Shown here one piece after another: positions 17,759-26,682 of a DNA stretch of 64,000 nucleotides; the first letter of the stretch is position 1, and every line of letters begins with the position of its first letter. This DNA comes from Nesterenkonia lacusekhoensis. GTDB lineage: Bacteria > Actinomycetota > Actinomycetes > Actinomycetales > Micrococcaceae. The notes beneath the pieces were generated by a model, which searched no databases, was not told the DNA's origin, and was given only the letters and a program-made list of their open reading frames with translations. Where the stretch lies: assembly GCF_017876395.1 (NCBI RefSeq), contig NZ_JAGINX010000001.1, forward strand, positions 2,480,001 to 2,544,000, in the 5' to 3' direction. The position numbers were made by a program, and so were the translations under genes.

Positions 17759-18844
17759 CTAGCGCTCCACCTCTCCGCGGATGAAGGCCTCCACCGCCTC
17801 GTGGGCCTCGGCGTCGTGGAGCTGCTCGGGCGGGGACTTCATGAAGTAGCTCGAGGCGGAGGTCAGCGGACCGCCGATGCCTCGGTCCAGTCCGATCTTC
17901 GCCGCGCGGACGGCGTCGATGATCACCCCGGCAGAGTTCGGAGAGTCCCAGACCTCCAGCTTGTATTCGATGGAGACCGGAGCATCGCCGAAGTTGCGGC
18001 CTTCCAGACGCACATAGGCCCATTTGCGGTCATCGAGCCACTGCACATAGTCGGATGGGCCGATGTGCACGTCCCCGTCCTGAAGGTCCGCTGAGGTGTT
18101 GGAGGTGACGGCCTGGGTCTTGGAGACCTTCTTGGACTCCAGCCGGTCGCGTTCGAGCATGTTCTTGAAGTCCATGTTGCCGCCGACGTTGAGCTGATAC
18201 GTCCGGTCCAGGATGACACCGCGCCGCTCGAACAGGTGCGCCAGCTCCCGGTGGGTGATCGTCGCCCCGATCTGGGACTTGATGTCATCGCCGACGATCG
18301 GGACTCCGGCCTGCTCGAACTTCTCAGCCCACTCGGGCACCCCCGCGATGAACACCGGCAGGGCATTGACGAAGGCGACGCCGGCGTCCAGGGCGGCCTG
18401 GGCATAGAACCTCGCGGCCTCCTCGGAGCCCACCGGCAGATAGCAGACCAGGACGTCCACGGCGGCCTCCCGCAGAGCTGCGACGACGTCCACGGCCTGC
18501 GCCGGGGACTCCTCGATCATCTCCCGGTAGTAGCGGCCCAGTCCGTCCAGGGTGGGGCCGCGCAGCACCTCCACGCCGGTGGGTGGGACATCGGCGATCC
18601 GGATGGTGTTGTTCTCCGAGACCTCGATGGCCTTCGACAGATCCAGGCCGACTTTGGCGGCGTCGACGTCGAAGGCGGTCACGAACTCGATGTCGGCGAT
18701 GTGGTACTCCCCGAAGCGGACATGCATGAGTCCGGGGACCTGCTGATCGTCTGGGGCGTCCTTGTAGTACTGCACTCCCTGGATGAGGGAGGAGGCGCAG
18801 TTTCCCACACCTACGATCGCGACACGGATAGGGTTTGAGGCCAA
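17759..18844 (-). CDS. ino1: Inositol-3-phosphate synthase
   Basis: Ino1 converts glucose 6-phosphate to 1L-myo-inositol 3-phosphate, the first step to mycothiol and phosphatidylinositol in actinobacteria. The NAD-binding motif [19 protein letters not shown] is at the N-terminus. [19 protein letters not shown] and [14 protein letters not shown] are hallmark active-site blocks. The ATG at 18850 abuts the AAAGGAG ribosome binding site with no spacing. The TTG at 18844 lies six bases after that site and is the more plausible start (361 residues). It is divergent from the mannosyltransferase-like gene. Confidence 0.94.
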   Translation of the reverse strand: MASNPIRVAIVGVGNCASSLIQGVQYYKDAPDDQQVPGLMHVRFGEYHIADIEFVTAFDVDAAKVGLDLSKAIEVSENNTIRIADVPPTGVEVLRGPTLDGLGRYYREMIEESPAQAVDVVAALREAAVDVLVCYLPVGSEEAARFYAQAALDAGVAFVNALPVFIAGVPEWAEKFEQAGVPIVGDDIKSQIGATITHRELAHLFERRGVILDRTYQLNVGGNMDFKNMLERDRLESKKVSKTQAVTSNTSADLQDGDVHIGPSDYVQWLDDRKWAYVRLEGRNFGDAPVSIEYKLEVWDSPNSAGVIIDAVRAAKIGLDRGIGGPLTSASSYFMKSPPEQLHDAEAHEAVEAFIRGEVER

Positions 18845-18915
18845 GCTCATCTCCTTTGAGAATAGGTCGGAGGCGTTCGGATGAGGCTCACTCTAATCGA
18901 GGAGACCCCAGGTTG

Positions 18916-20391
18916 GTGACGAGGACCATATCTCGAGACGGGGTCGTCGCACCCACCCAGGACGACCCTCTCGTCGCGCACCTCAGCGAGCGTGCCGGCG
19001 GGCCGACCGGGCGCCGCCTGAGGAGCTCCGACCCCGGCACGGCCTCAGGGCTGAGCGGTGCGGAAGGAGCCGGCGGCGCCGGGCGCTTCTGGAGCGTCCC
19101 CCGGGTCCTGGTGGCCATGACTGTGGCGATGATCCTGCTCTCTGCGCTGTCCATGCAGTGGTGCCGGGTCAACGGCTGGGCTGGGGACGGGATGAACCTG
19201 CACGGCTGTTACTCGGACGTCGCCGCGCTCTACTCCGCCCGCGAGCTGGACCAGAACCCCTGGGCCCCCTTCTCCGGGGAGCACCGGTTCGAGTACCCGG
19301 TGCTGACCGGCCTGGTGGCTGCGGTCGCCGCACTGATCACCCACGGGTTGGATGCGCTCTCCGTCGGCTACTGGGGCGCACGCACCGAGCTGCTCCACTG
19401 GGACATCAGCTTCCTGCTCACAGCCGCCGTGTGGATCGTCCTGGTGCTCACCGTGATGCGCACCGCCGGACGCGACGCCGGCCCCTCCGCCCGGGGCCGG
19501 CCTTGGGATGCGGCCATCGTGGCCCTGTCTCCGGCCATCCTCTTCGGAGCCGGCATCAACTGGGACCTCTGGGCCACCGCCTCCCTGGCCCTGGCCGTGC
19601 TTCTCCACGTGCGCGGCCGACACCTGGGCGCGGGGGTGATGGTCGGAGTCGGGGTCTCCTTCAAGATCTTCCCACTGTTCCTGCTGGGAGCCGTCCTGGT
19701 CCTCGCGCTGCGGCATGAGCTCAGCCGACGGGGCATGCTGGGCGGACGCGCCAGCAGCGGACGGATCGGTCTGCGCGAGTTCGGCCTGACCGCCGCCGGC
19801 GCCGGAGGCAGCTGGCTGTTCATCAACCTGCCGGCCATGCTCGCCAGCTGGGACTCCTGGCAGCAGTTCTACAGCTTCTCGGCCGAGCGTGGGGCCGGCA
19901 ACTCCTCGATCTGGCACGTCTGGCTCCTGGCTGATGGCCAGGGCCTCAGCGCAGACCAGGTCTCCTTCTGGAGCTTCACGCTGTTTCTGCTGTCCTGTCT
20001 GAGCGTGCTCGCTCTGGGCCTGTTGGCCCCGGAGGAGCCGCGCATGGTCCAGCTGCTGCTGCTGATCGTGGCCGCGTTCATGATCTTCAACAAGGTGTAC
20101 TCGCCGCAGTTCATGATCTGGCTGATCCCCCTGATCGCCCTGGCCCGTCCGCGCTGGCGGGATGCGCTGATCTGGCAGGCCTTCCAGGTCCTGCACTTCT
20201 GGGCCATCTGGATGTACTTCCTGGGCCGGCAGCCTGAGGCCCTTCCGCAGCACACCCTGGGGGAGGGGGTCTTCGCCGCGGCGGTGATCGCCCAGTTCGC
20301 CGCCACCGGATACCTCATGGTCCAGGTGATCCTCGACGTATGGCGCCCGCAGCGGGATCCGGTGCGCTCGGGCGGATTAACCTCTGTGTAA
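18916..20391 (+). CDS. Polyprenol-phosphate-mannose-type glycosyltransferase (GT87/DUF2029 family)
   Basis: This is a multi-spanning membrane protein with about 10-12 hydrophobic helices and an N-terminal soluble lead of about 55 residues. GT87 enzymes use lipid-linked mannose on the outer face to build lipomannan-type glycolipids. Family-like features are GDGMNLHGCYSDVAALYSAR after TM1, FEYPVLTGLVAAVAALITH, INWDLWATASLALAVLLH and VGVGVSFKIFPLFLLGA. It shares a promoter region with ino1, and inositol phospholipid is the anchor of such mannolipids, which supports the link. The GTG at 18916 is one of several possible starts. Confidence 0.75.
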   Translation: MTRTISRDGVVAPTQDDPLVAHLSERAGGPTGRRLRSSDPGTASGLSGAEGAGGAGRFWSVPRVLVAMTVAMILLSALSMQWCRVNGWAGDGMNLHGCYSDVAALYSARELDQNPWAPFSGEHRFEYPVLTGLVAAVAALITHGLDALSVGYWGARTELLHWDISFLLTAAVWIVLVLTVMRTAGRDAGPSARGRPWDAAIVALSPAILFGAGINWDLWATASLALAVLLHVRGRHLGAGVMVGVGVSFKIFPLFLLGAVLVLALRHELSRRGMLGGRASSGRIGLREFGLTAAGAGGSWLFINLPAMLASWDSWQQFYSFSAERGAGNSSIWHVWLLADGQGLSADQVSFWSFTLFLLSCLSVLALGLLAPEEPRMVQLLLLIVAAFMIFNKVYSPQFMIWLIPLIALARPRWRDALIWQAFQVLHFWAIWMYFLGRQPEALPQHTLGEGVFAAAVIAQFAATGYLMVQVILDVWRPQRDPVRSGGLTSV

Positions 20392-20472
20392 TCGGTCACT
20401 TGTGTAGGATTTCAATCACACTCGCCGGTCGGATGGCCCGGCCGGAGCACTCCACCTGATGAGGAGACGACC

Positions 20473-21468
20473 ATGAGGATCCGACACACTGCGACAGCAG
20501 CCACGGCCGCCGCTGCGCTGCTGGCCCTGTCAGCATGCGGCAACGGTGACGGCGACGGCGGCGGGGACGCCGACTACACCGAGGACCTGACCTTCGCCAC
20601 CGGCGGCACCGGCGGTGCCTACTACCCCTTGGGCGGCGAGCTCTCCAGCATCTTCGAGAGCGAGACCGACGCCAGCGTGAACTACGTGGAGTCCGGCGGC
20701 TCGGTGGACAACCTCGGCCAGATCCTGCAGGGCGACGCTCAGCTGGCGATGACCCAGAACGACACCGCCGCTGATGCGGTCAACGGCGACCTGGACATCA
20801 GCGAGGACGGCGAGGACGAAGAGTTCATCACCGTGGACAACCTCGGCTGGATCGCCAACCTCTACCCCGAGGCCATGCACATCGTGGTCACCGAGGATTC
20901 CGGCATCGAGTCCATCGAGGACCTCGACGGCCAGACCATCGCGGTGGGAGACGTGGGCTCCGGAACGCGCGCCATCTCGGACGCCATCCTGGAGCACTAC
21001 GACATCGACTACACCGCCGAGGAGACAGAGTTCGGCGACTCCACCGAGATGCTGGCCGACGGTCAGATCGATGCTTCCATGTTCGTGGTGGGTGTGCCCG
21101 TGGCCTCCCTGACCCAGTTGGCCGAGACCACCGACGTCAGCCTGCTCTCGCTGGAGGACAGCGACGCCGAGGAGATCGCCGCAGACGGCTTCTACGAGGC
21201 GTACACGATCGAGTCCGACGCCTACGGCTTCCTGGAGGAGGACGTCACCACCCTCTCGGTGTTCGCCGCACTGGTGGCCTCCACCGATGAGGTCAGCGAG
21301 GACCTGGCCTACGACATCACCGCGGCACTCTTCGACAACATCGACCAGATCACCGTGGACCAGGGCGCCAGCATCGACATCGAGGAGGCCTTCAACGGTC
21401 TCGGCGACATTCCGCTGCACCCCGGCGCGCAGCGCTACTTCGAAGAGAACGACATCGAGGTGCCGTGA
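20473..21468 (+). CDS. TAXI-family TRAP transporter solute-binding lipoprotein
   Basis: This is the extracytoplasmic receptor of a TRAP uptake system. A lipoprotein signal peptide ends in LALSAC (lipidated Cys22). The mature part begins with an Asp/Gly-rich spacer and then LTFATGGTGGAYYPLGGELS, the TAXI binding-domain opening. VNYVESGGSVDNLGQILQG and ALTQ-like AQLAMTQNDTAADAV follow. The protein is extremely acidic, consistent with a salty habitat. It has a GAGGAG site at the ATG and overlaps the permease start (GTGA), so the two form one operon. TAXI ligands are often glutamate or other carboxylates; the ligand here is unknown. Confidence 0.92.
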   Translation: MRIRHTATAATAAAALLALSACGNGDGDGGGDADYTEDLTFATGGTGGAYYPLGGELSSIFESETDASVNYVESGGSVDNLGQILQGDAQLAMTQNDTAADAVNGDLDISEDGEDEEFITVDNLGWIANLYPEAMHIVVTEDSGIESIEDLDGQTIAVGDVGSGTRAISDAILEHYDIDYTAEETEFGDSTEMLADGQIDASMFVVGVPVASLTQLAETTDVSLLSLEDSDAEEIAADGFYEAYTIESDAYGFLEEDVTTLSVFAALVASTDEVSEDLAYDITAALFDNIDQITVDQGASIDIEEAFNGLGDIPLHPGAQRYFEENDIEVP

Positions 21469-23606
21469 CCGATCAGGCAGCTGAGCGGTCTCGGGCGCGG
21501 TCCGCACAGGGTGGGGCCACCCCCGGGGCCGCTGCTGAGGAGCAGACCGAGGAGGTCCTCCGCGAGCACGACATCTCCAGCCGGTTCCGCACGGAGCTGG
21601 GCTGGTGGGGTTGGCTCGTGGGGGCCCTCGCGGTCGCCTTCACCGCGTACCACCTCTTCGCGGCGTTCTACCGTCCCTACAACACCTGGATGCACGGGTC
21701 GCTGCATGTGGCCGGTGCCCTCGGACTGATCTTCCTGCTCTATCCGGCCTCCCGGAGGCTGCTGCGCCCGGCGGCCGCGGACAGCAGCCGCTGGATCAAC
21801 CTGCTGATCGGTCGGCATCACGGTGTGGCCTGGTACGACGCCGTCCTGGCGGCTGCGGCCATCTACTGCAGCACCTATATCTTCGGCAACTACGGCTATC
21901 TGGTGTCCAACCGGGTGCAGATGCTCGGCTACGAGGACTGGGACATCCTGGTGGCCGCCGTCGGTGTGCTGCTGGTCCTGGAGGCCACGCGCCGCTGTGT
22001 GGGTCTGCCCATCGTCATCATCGCCGGGCTGGCCATCCTCTACGCCGTCTACGGCAACGGGCTGCCGGTCTTCTCCCACCGCGGCCAGGACTGGGAGGAG
22101 CTGGTCACCAACACCTTCCTCTCCTCCGGTGCGGGCATCTTCGGCACGCCCATCCAGGTCTCGGCGAACTTCATCTTCCTGTTCCTCTTCTTCGCCGTGG
22201 TGCTGCTGCGCACCCACATCGGCCAGTTCTTCAACGACCTGGCCTTCCGGGCCGCGGGGCGGTTCACCGGCGGTCCGGCCAAGGCCGCCGTGGCAGCCTC
22301 CGGACTGCAGGGGATGATCTCCGGCTCCTCGGTGGCCAACACGGTGGCCTCGGGCTCGTTCACCATTCCGATCATGAAGAAGGCCGGCTTCAAGCCGCAT
22401 ATCGCAGCGGCCACCGAGGCCACCGCCTCCACCGGCGGGCAGATGATGCCGCCCATCATGGGTGCCGCGGCCTTCATCATGGCTCAGAACATCGGGGACC
22501 TGGAGTACAACGAGCTGATCGTCATCGCGATCATCCCTGCAGGTCTGTACTTCCTGGGTGCGATGCTCAGCGTGCATTTCGAGGCCAAGCGCAACGGACT
22601 CAAGGGCATGGCACCGGAGGAGCTGCCCTCCTGGCGCTCACTGCTGGTGCGGATGGATATGCTGCTGCCGCTGGTGGTCATCATCACCACGCTGCTCTCC
22701 GGGATGTCTGCGATGCGAGCCGCGCTGTTCGGCATCGGCACCGCCCTGGCCATCAGCCTGCTGCGGGCGATCTCCGAACACTTCATCCCGGTCATCGCCG
22801 AGGGCGTCAGACAGGGCAGGAGCCCGTGGGTGGAGACGGGCAAGCTGCTGCTGGCCCTGGCCCATGCCGTTGTCAACATGTTCATCGCCGGGGCGCGGAC
22901 CGCGCTGCCGGTGATCGCCGCCTGCGCCAGTGCCGGCATCGTGGCCGGCACGGTGACCTCCACCGGTCTGGGCGGCCAGCTCGGTGCCGGTCTGATGAAC
23001 CTGGCCGGCGGGAACTTCCTGCTGCTGCTGTTCTTCGTGATGATCGCCTGCATCGTGCTGGGCATGGGCCTGCCGACCACGGCGAACTATGTGGTCACCG
23101 CGACGATCGCTGCGCCCATCCTCTACAACAACTTCGATGTGCCGCTGATCGCGGCGCATATGTTCGTCTTCTTCTTCGGCATCCTGGCTGACATCACTCC
23201 GCCGGTCTGTCTGGCCGCCTATGCCGGTGCGGGCATCGCCCACGCCAATCCCATGGCCGCCGGTGTGGCGGCGCTGAAGATAGCTTTCGCCGGGTTCCTG
23301 ATCCCCTATGCCTTCATCCTGGAGCCGGCGCTGCTGCTGCAGGGCACGGTGACAGAGCTGCTGCTGGCCCTGGGGACTGTGATCCTCGGCCTGATATCCC
23401 TGGCCTCCGGGCTGGCCGGCTACCTGCTGACCCGGGCGAACTGGGTGCAGCGTGCACTGCTGCTGGGGGCCGGCTTCCTGCTGATCTACCCCGACCCGAT
23501 GGTCTCCGGGGCCGGGCTGGTCATGCTGATCGCGGCGGTGACCCTGCAGCTCTTGACCCGCGGGCGCAGCGGAACCACCGCGGAACCGGCAGCGGCGGCC
23601 GCCTGA
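21465..23606 (+). CDS. TRAP transporter fused permease (4TM/12TM)
   Basis: This 713-residue protein combines the small (DctQ-like, about residues 40-190) and large (DctM-like, about 200-690) membrane subunits of a Na+-driven TRAP transporter, as usual for TAXI systems. Large-subunit motifs include ISGSSVANTVASGSFTIPIM, EATASTGGQMMPPIMGAAAF and VLGMGLPTTANYVVTATIAA. The GTG start overlaps the receptor stop by 4 bp. It works with the preceding lipoprotein to import an organic acid. Confidence 0.93.
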   Translation: MTDQAAERSRARSAQGGATPGAAAEEQTEEVLREHDISSRFRTELGWWGWLVGALAVAFTAYHLFAAFYRPYNTWMHGSLHVAGALGLIFLLYPASRRLLRPAAADSSRWINLLIGRHHGVAWYDAVLAAAAIYCSTYIFGNYGYLVSNRVQMLGYEDWDILVAAVGVLLVLEATRRCVGLPIVIIAGLAILYAVYGNGLPVFSHRGQDWEELVTNTFLSSGAGIFGTPIQVSANFIFLFLFFAVVLLRTHIGQFFNDLAFRAAGRFTGGPAKAAVAASGLQGMISGSSVANTVASGSFTIPIMKKAGFKPHIAAATEATASTGGQMMPPIMGAAAFIMAQNIGDLEYNELIVIAIIPAGLYFLGAMLSVHFEAKRNGLKGMAPEELPSWRSLLVRMDMLLPLVVIITTLLSGMSAMRAALFGIGTALAISLLRAISEHFIPVIAEGVRQGRSPWVETGKLLLALAHAVVNMFIAGARTALPVIAACASAGIVAGTVTSTGLGGQLGAGLMNLAGGNFLLLLFFVMIACIVLGMGLPTTANYVVTATIAAPILYNNFDVPLIAAHMFVFFFGILADITPPVCLAAYAGAGIAHANPMAAGVAALKIAFAGFLIPYAFILEPALLLQGTVTELLLALGTVILGLISLASGLAGYLLTRANWVQRALLLGAGFLLIYPDPMVSGAGLVMLIAAVTLQLLTRGRSGTTAEPAAAAA

Positions 23607-23609
23607 TCC

Positions 23610-24845
23610 ATGCAGCGTCTGCGTGAGGTGGACGCCCTGCGGGCCCTGGCCCTGCTGGGCATCCTGGCGGCCAACGTCTGGTACTTCGCCGAACCGGAGT
23701 TCCTGGAGTCCGGGTGGCGCAGCGCCGCGCGGGACGCTCCGGGAGATCAGCTGGTCTCCTCCGCGACCACACTGTTCGTCGAAGGCAAGGCCTACGTGGT
23801 CTTCTCCTTCCTGTTCGGGCTCTCCTTCGTGTGGCAGTGGACATCGGCCCAACGGGCCGGCGTCGGCGAAGTCGGACGGTCGCTGCGGCGCTTCGCCTCA
23901 CTGGCCGTGCTGGGGGTTATCCATGGGGTCCTGCTGTTCAGCGGCGATATTCTGCTGGCCTACGCGGTGCTGGGCTGTCTGCTGCTGGGCATGCGCAGAG
24001 TGGGGGCCCGCTGGGCGGTGCTGTTCGGTGTCGTGCTGCTGGTGGGCCTGCCGCTGCTGCTGGTGGCCAGCGCCTTCCTCACCCTGGGCGGGGACGGGTT
24101 CTCAGCACCTGGTGCGGGGGATCCAGAGGCGGCCCGCGCTGCCTATGCCGGCGGGCTGTCCTCGTATCTGAGCTTCCAGCTGGAGGCGTATGCCTGGGTG
24201 ATGCCCAACGTTCTGCTCGGTCAGGGGCCGATGGCCTTCGGCGCCTTCCTGATCGGACTGGCGGTGGGCCGTGCCCAGCTGATTGAGCGCATCCTGGGCC
24301 GCGAGATCGCCACGGCTCGGCTGATCACCTGGATGGTCCCGGCGCTGGTGGTGGGCCTGATGATCAGCTGGGTGGCCGCACAGCAGCTCTGGGGCCCGCC
24401 GGGCTCCACCGACGCGGCCGGGGCCAGCTCCGCCGAGGAGCCCGCCGCAGAGCTGGTGGGTCAGACGCTGATCTTCCTGGCCGGTCCCGTCCAAGCGTTC
24501 GGGTACGTGATCGCCGCTCTGCTGGTCCTGCGCAGCGAGTCGTTCCGAGGGCTGACCCACCGGCTGGCCCCGGCCGGACAGATGTCGCTGAGCAACTACC
24601 TGGGGCAGTCGCTGGTGCTGGCGCTGATCTTCTCCGGACTCGGTCTGGGACTGGCGGGGCAGCTGAGTGCGGCTGCCGTGGGCGCCGTCGTGCTGATCCT
24701 GTGGACGGCTCAGGTGATCCTCTCAGCCCTGTGGCTGCAGCACCTGCGCCGGGGGCCGATGGAGGTGCTGGTGCGTGCGGTGACCTATGGCCGCCTCATC
24801 CCTGCCGGACACCCCAAAGCCGGTCACCCCAAAGGTGGAGCCTGA
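23610..24845 (+). CDS. DUF418 family (YeiB-like) membrane protein
   Basis: This 411-residue polytopic protein begins MQRLREVDALRALALLGILA, the R-x-x-x-x-D-x-L-R-G/A-x-A-L opening shared by DUF418 and acyltransferase-3-like proteins. LASLAVLGVIHGVLLFSGDIL follows, and a C-terminal DUF418 block runs AGQMSLSNYLGQSLVLALIF. The molecular role of DUF418 proteins is not known. It begins 3 bp after the TRAP permease, so it probably belongs to that transcript. Confidence 0.85.
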   Translation: MQRLREVDALRALALLGILAANVWYFAEPEFLESGWRSAARDAPGDQLVSSATTLFVEGKAYVVFSFLFGLSFVWQWTSAQRAGVGEVGRSLRRFASLAVLGVIHGVLLFSGDILLAYAVLGCLLLGMRRVGARWAVLFGVVLLVGLPLLLVASAFLTLGGDGFSAPGAGDPEAARAAYAGGLSSYLSFQLEAYAWVMPNVLLGQGPMAFGAFLIGLAVGRAQLIERILGREIATARLITWMVPALVVGLMISWVAAQQLWGPPGSTDAAGASSAEEPAAELVGQTLIFLAGPVQAFGYVIAALLVLRSESFRGLTHRLAPAGQMSLSNYLGQSLVLALIFSGLGLGLAGQLSAAAVGAVVLILWTAQVILSALWLQHLRRGPMEVLVRAVTYGRLIPAGHPKAGHPKGGA

Positions 24846-24915
24846 GGTCATCCTCAGGGGTGGTTCCATCGGCCTTCCGCACGCGTAGTTTGGGAAGCGT
24901 GGGAAGGAGCTCACT

Positions 24916-25827
24916 ATGATCACCGCGGAGAACCTGCGGAAGACCTACGGGTCCAAGAACGCTGTGGACGGCATCAGCTTCACCGCGCAGCCCGGCCGGG
25001 TCACCGGATTCCTCGGGCCCAACGGCGCCGGCAAGTCCACCACGATGCGTATGGCCATGGGGTTGGACCGGCCCAGCGGGGGCAGCATCACCGTCAACGG
25101 GCGGCCCTTCGCCCAGCACCGCGCGCCGCTGCGCGAGGTCGGCGCAGTGCTCGACGCCGGCGCCACCCACCCCGGACGCACCGCTCGCCAGCACCTGAAG
25201 GTCCTGGCCGCCACCCACGGCATCGGCGCTGCGCGGGTCCAGGAGGTCATCGAGCTGACCGGTCTGGAAGCTGTGGCGAAGAAGCGGATCAAAGGCTTCT
25301 CGCTGGGCATGAACCAGCGCCTGGGCATCGCCGCCGCTCTGCTGGGAGATCCGGCCACGCTGATCTTCGACGAGCCGGTCAACGGTCTGGACCCCGAGGG
25401 CGTGCGCTGGGTGCGGCAGATGTGCCGCCAGCTGGCCGCCGAGGGCCGGACCGTGTTCCTCTCCTCCCATCTGATGAGTGAGATGTCCCAGACCGCGGAT
25501 CACCTGGTGGTGCTGGGCCGCGGCCGGATCATCGCCGATGCCCCCATCCAGGACATCATCGACTCCGGCGGGCCCGGGCGGGTGCTGGTGCGCAGCGCAC
25601 AGGCCACCACGCTGATGAACGCGCTCTCGGCCCCGGAGGTCACCCTGACCAGCCGCGACGCCGAGACCTTCGAAGTCTCAGGTCTGGACCCCCGGACTGT
25701 GGGCCAGCGGGCCCTGGAGGTCGGGGCCGCCCTGCATGAACTCACTCCGCTGCAGTCCTCTCTGGAGGAGACCTACATGCAGCTCACCGATGACGAGGTG
25801 GAATACCGGTCAGGAGGCCTCTCATGA
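24916..25827 (+). CDS. ABC transporter ATP-binding protein
   Basis: This ATPase subunit has Walker A GPNGAGKST (residues 34-42), the signature FSLGMNQRLGIAAALLG, Walker B LIFDEPVNGLDPEG and the H-loop SSHLM. It belongs to the DRA/CcmA group of lantibiotic/bacitracin-type exporters, which pair with a 6-TM permease lacking a binding protein. It overlaps the permease start by 4 bp (ATGA), and a sensor kinase/regulator pair follows. This is the common arrangement for stress- or antibiotic-responsive exporters. The ligand is unknown. Confidence 0.93.
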   Translation: MITAENLRKTYGSKNAVDGISFTAQPGRVTGFLGPNGAGKSTTMRMAMGLDRPSGGSITVNGRPFAQHRAPLREVGAVLDAGATHPGRTARQHLKVLAATHGIGAARVQEVIELTGLEAVAKKRIKGFSLGMNQRLGIAAALLGDPATLIFDEPVNGLDPEGVRWVRQMCRQLAAEGRTVFLSSHLMSEMSQTADHLVVLGRGRIIADAPIQDIIDSGGPGRVLVRSAQATTLMNALSAPEVTLTSRDAETFEVSGLDPRTVGQRALEVGAALHELTPLQSSLEETYMQLTDDEVEYRSGGLS

Positions 25828-26657
25828 ACATGAACACCGCCCAAGGAACCTCCCCGGCACAGACGCTGCAGCGCGCTGAGACGGACCCTTCGCTGAGCGG
25901 GCTGAGCTTCTTCGGAGTGCTGCGCTCCGAGTTCGCCAAGCTGATGGCGCTGCGGACCACCTTCTGGCTCTCGCTGATCTCCGTTGTTCTCTCGGTGCTG
26001 ATCGCCGTGGCTATGGCCGCGACTGTCCAGCCCGGGGACGATGCGGCGTGGGTGGTCCAGGGAGCCGTGGTGGGACTCTGGTTCGCCATGATGCTGCTCG
26101 GTTCGCTGGCGGTCATCTCCATGACCACGGAGTTCACCAGCGGCTCGGTGCGCTCCTCGCTGGCGGCTGTGCCGCGGCGCAGTACGCTCTACCTGGCCAA
26201 GACCCTGGCCGCCGCCGCGCTGATCGGACTGGTCACAGCCGTCATCGTGGTGCTGTGTCATGTGGTGGTCGTGTTCTTCACCGATTCGGTGACCATGACC
26301 GCGCCGTTCGAGAACTCTGCGGTGCTGCACCACTACCTCGCCAATTGGGCCGCCGTGGTGGTCACCGCGGTGCTCAGCGTCGGGCTCGGTGCGCTGCTGC
26401 GCAGCTCGGCGGGCGGCATCGTGGTGCTCACGGTGTTCCTGTTCGTCCTGCAGACGGTGCTGTTCATCGCGTGGGGCATCATGCAGGCGGACTGGCTCCA
26501 GACCCTGCTCGACTACGAGTACGCCACCCTGATCGAGACCTTCACCAACCCTGAGGCCAGCGACCCCGGCCCGCTGTTCGGCGGGATCGGGATGCTGATC
26601 TGGGCAGCCGTGCCCTTCGGGCTGGGCTGGCTGGCGTTTGTGAAGCGGGACGTGTGA
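25824..26657 (+). CDS. ABC transporter permease (ABC-2 type)
   Basis: This 277-residue integral membrane partner of the preceding ATPase opens with FGVLRSEFAKLMALRTTFWL, the typical coupling segment of ABC-2 permeases. About six helices follow, including FTSGSVRSSLAAVPRRSTLY between helices 2 and 3. A final TM before VKRDV ends the protein. A hydrophilic lead of about 25 residues precedes the first segment. It is translationally coupled to the ATPase and lies 25 bp before the histidine kinase. Confidence 0.9.
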   Translation: MNMNTAQGTSPAQTLQRAETDPSLSGLSFFGVLRSEFAKLMALRTTFWLSLISVVLSVLIAVAMAATVQPGDDAAWVVQGAVVGLWFAMMLLGSLAVISMTTEFTSGSVRSSLAAVPRRSTLYLAKTLAAAALIGLVTAVIVVLCHVVVVFFTDSVTMTAPFENSAVLHHYLANWAAVVVTAVLSVGLGALLRSSAGGIVVLTVFLFVLQTVLFIAWGIMQADWLQTLLDYEYATLIETFTNPEASDPGPLFGGIGMLIWAAVPFGLGWLAFVKRDV

Positions 26658-26682
26658 GGCCCGCCCCGGTAGTCTCGGACAG

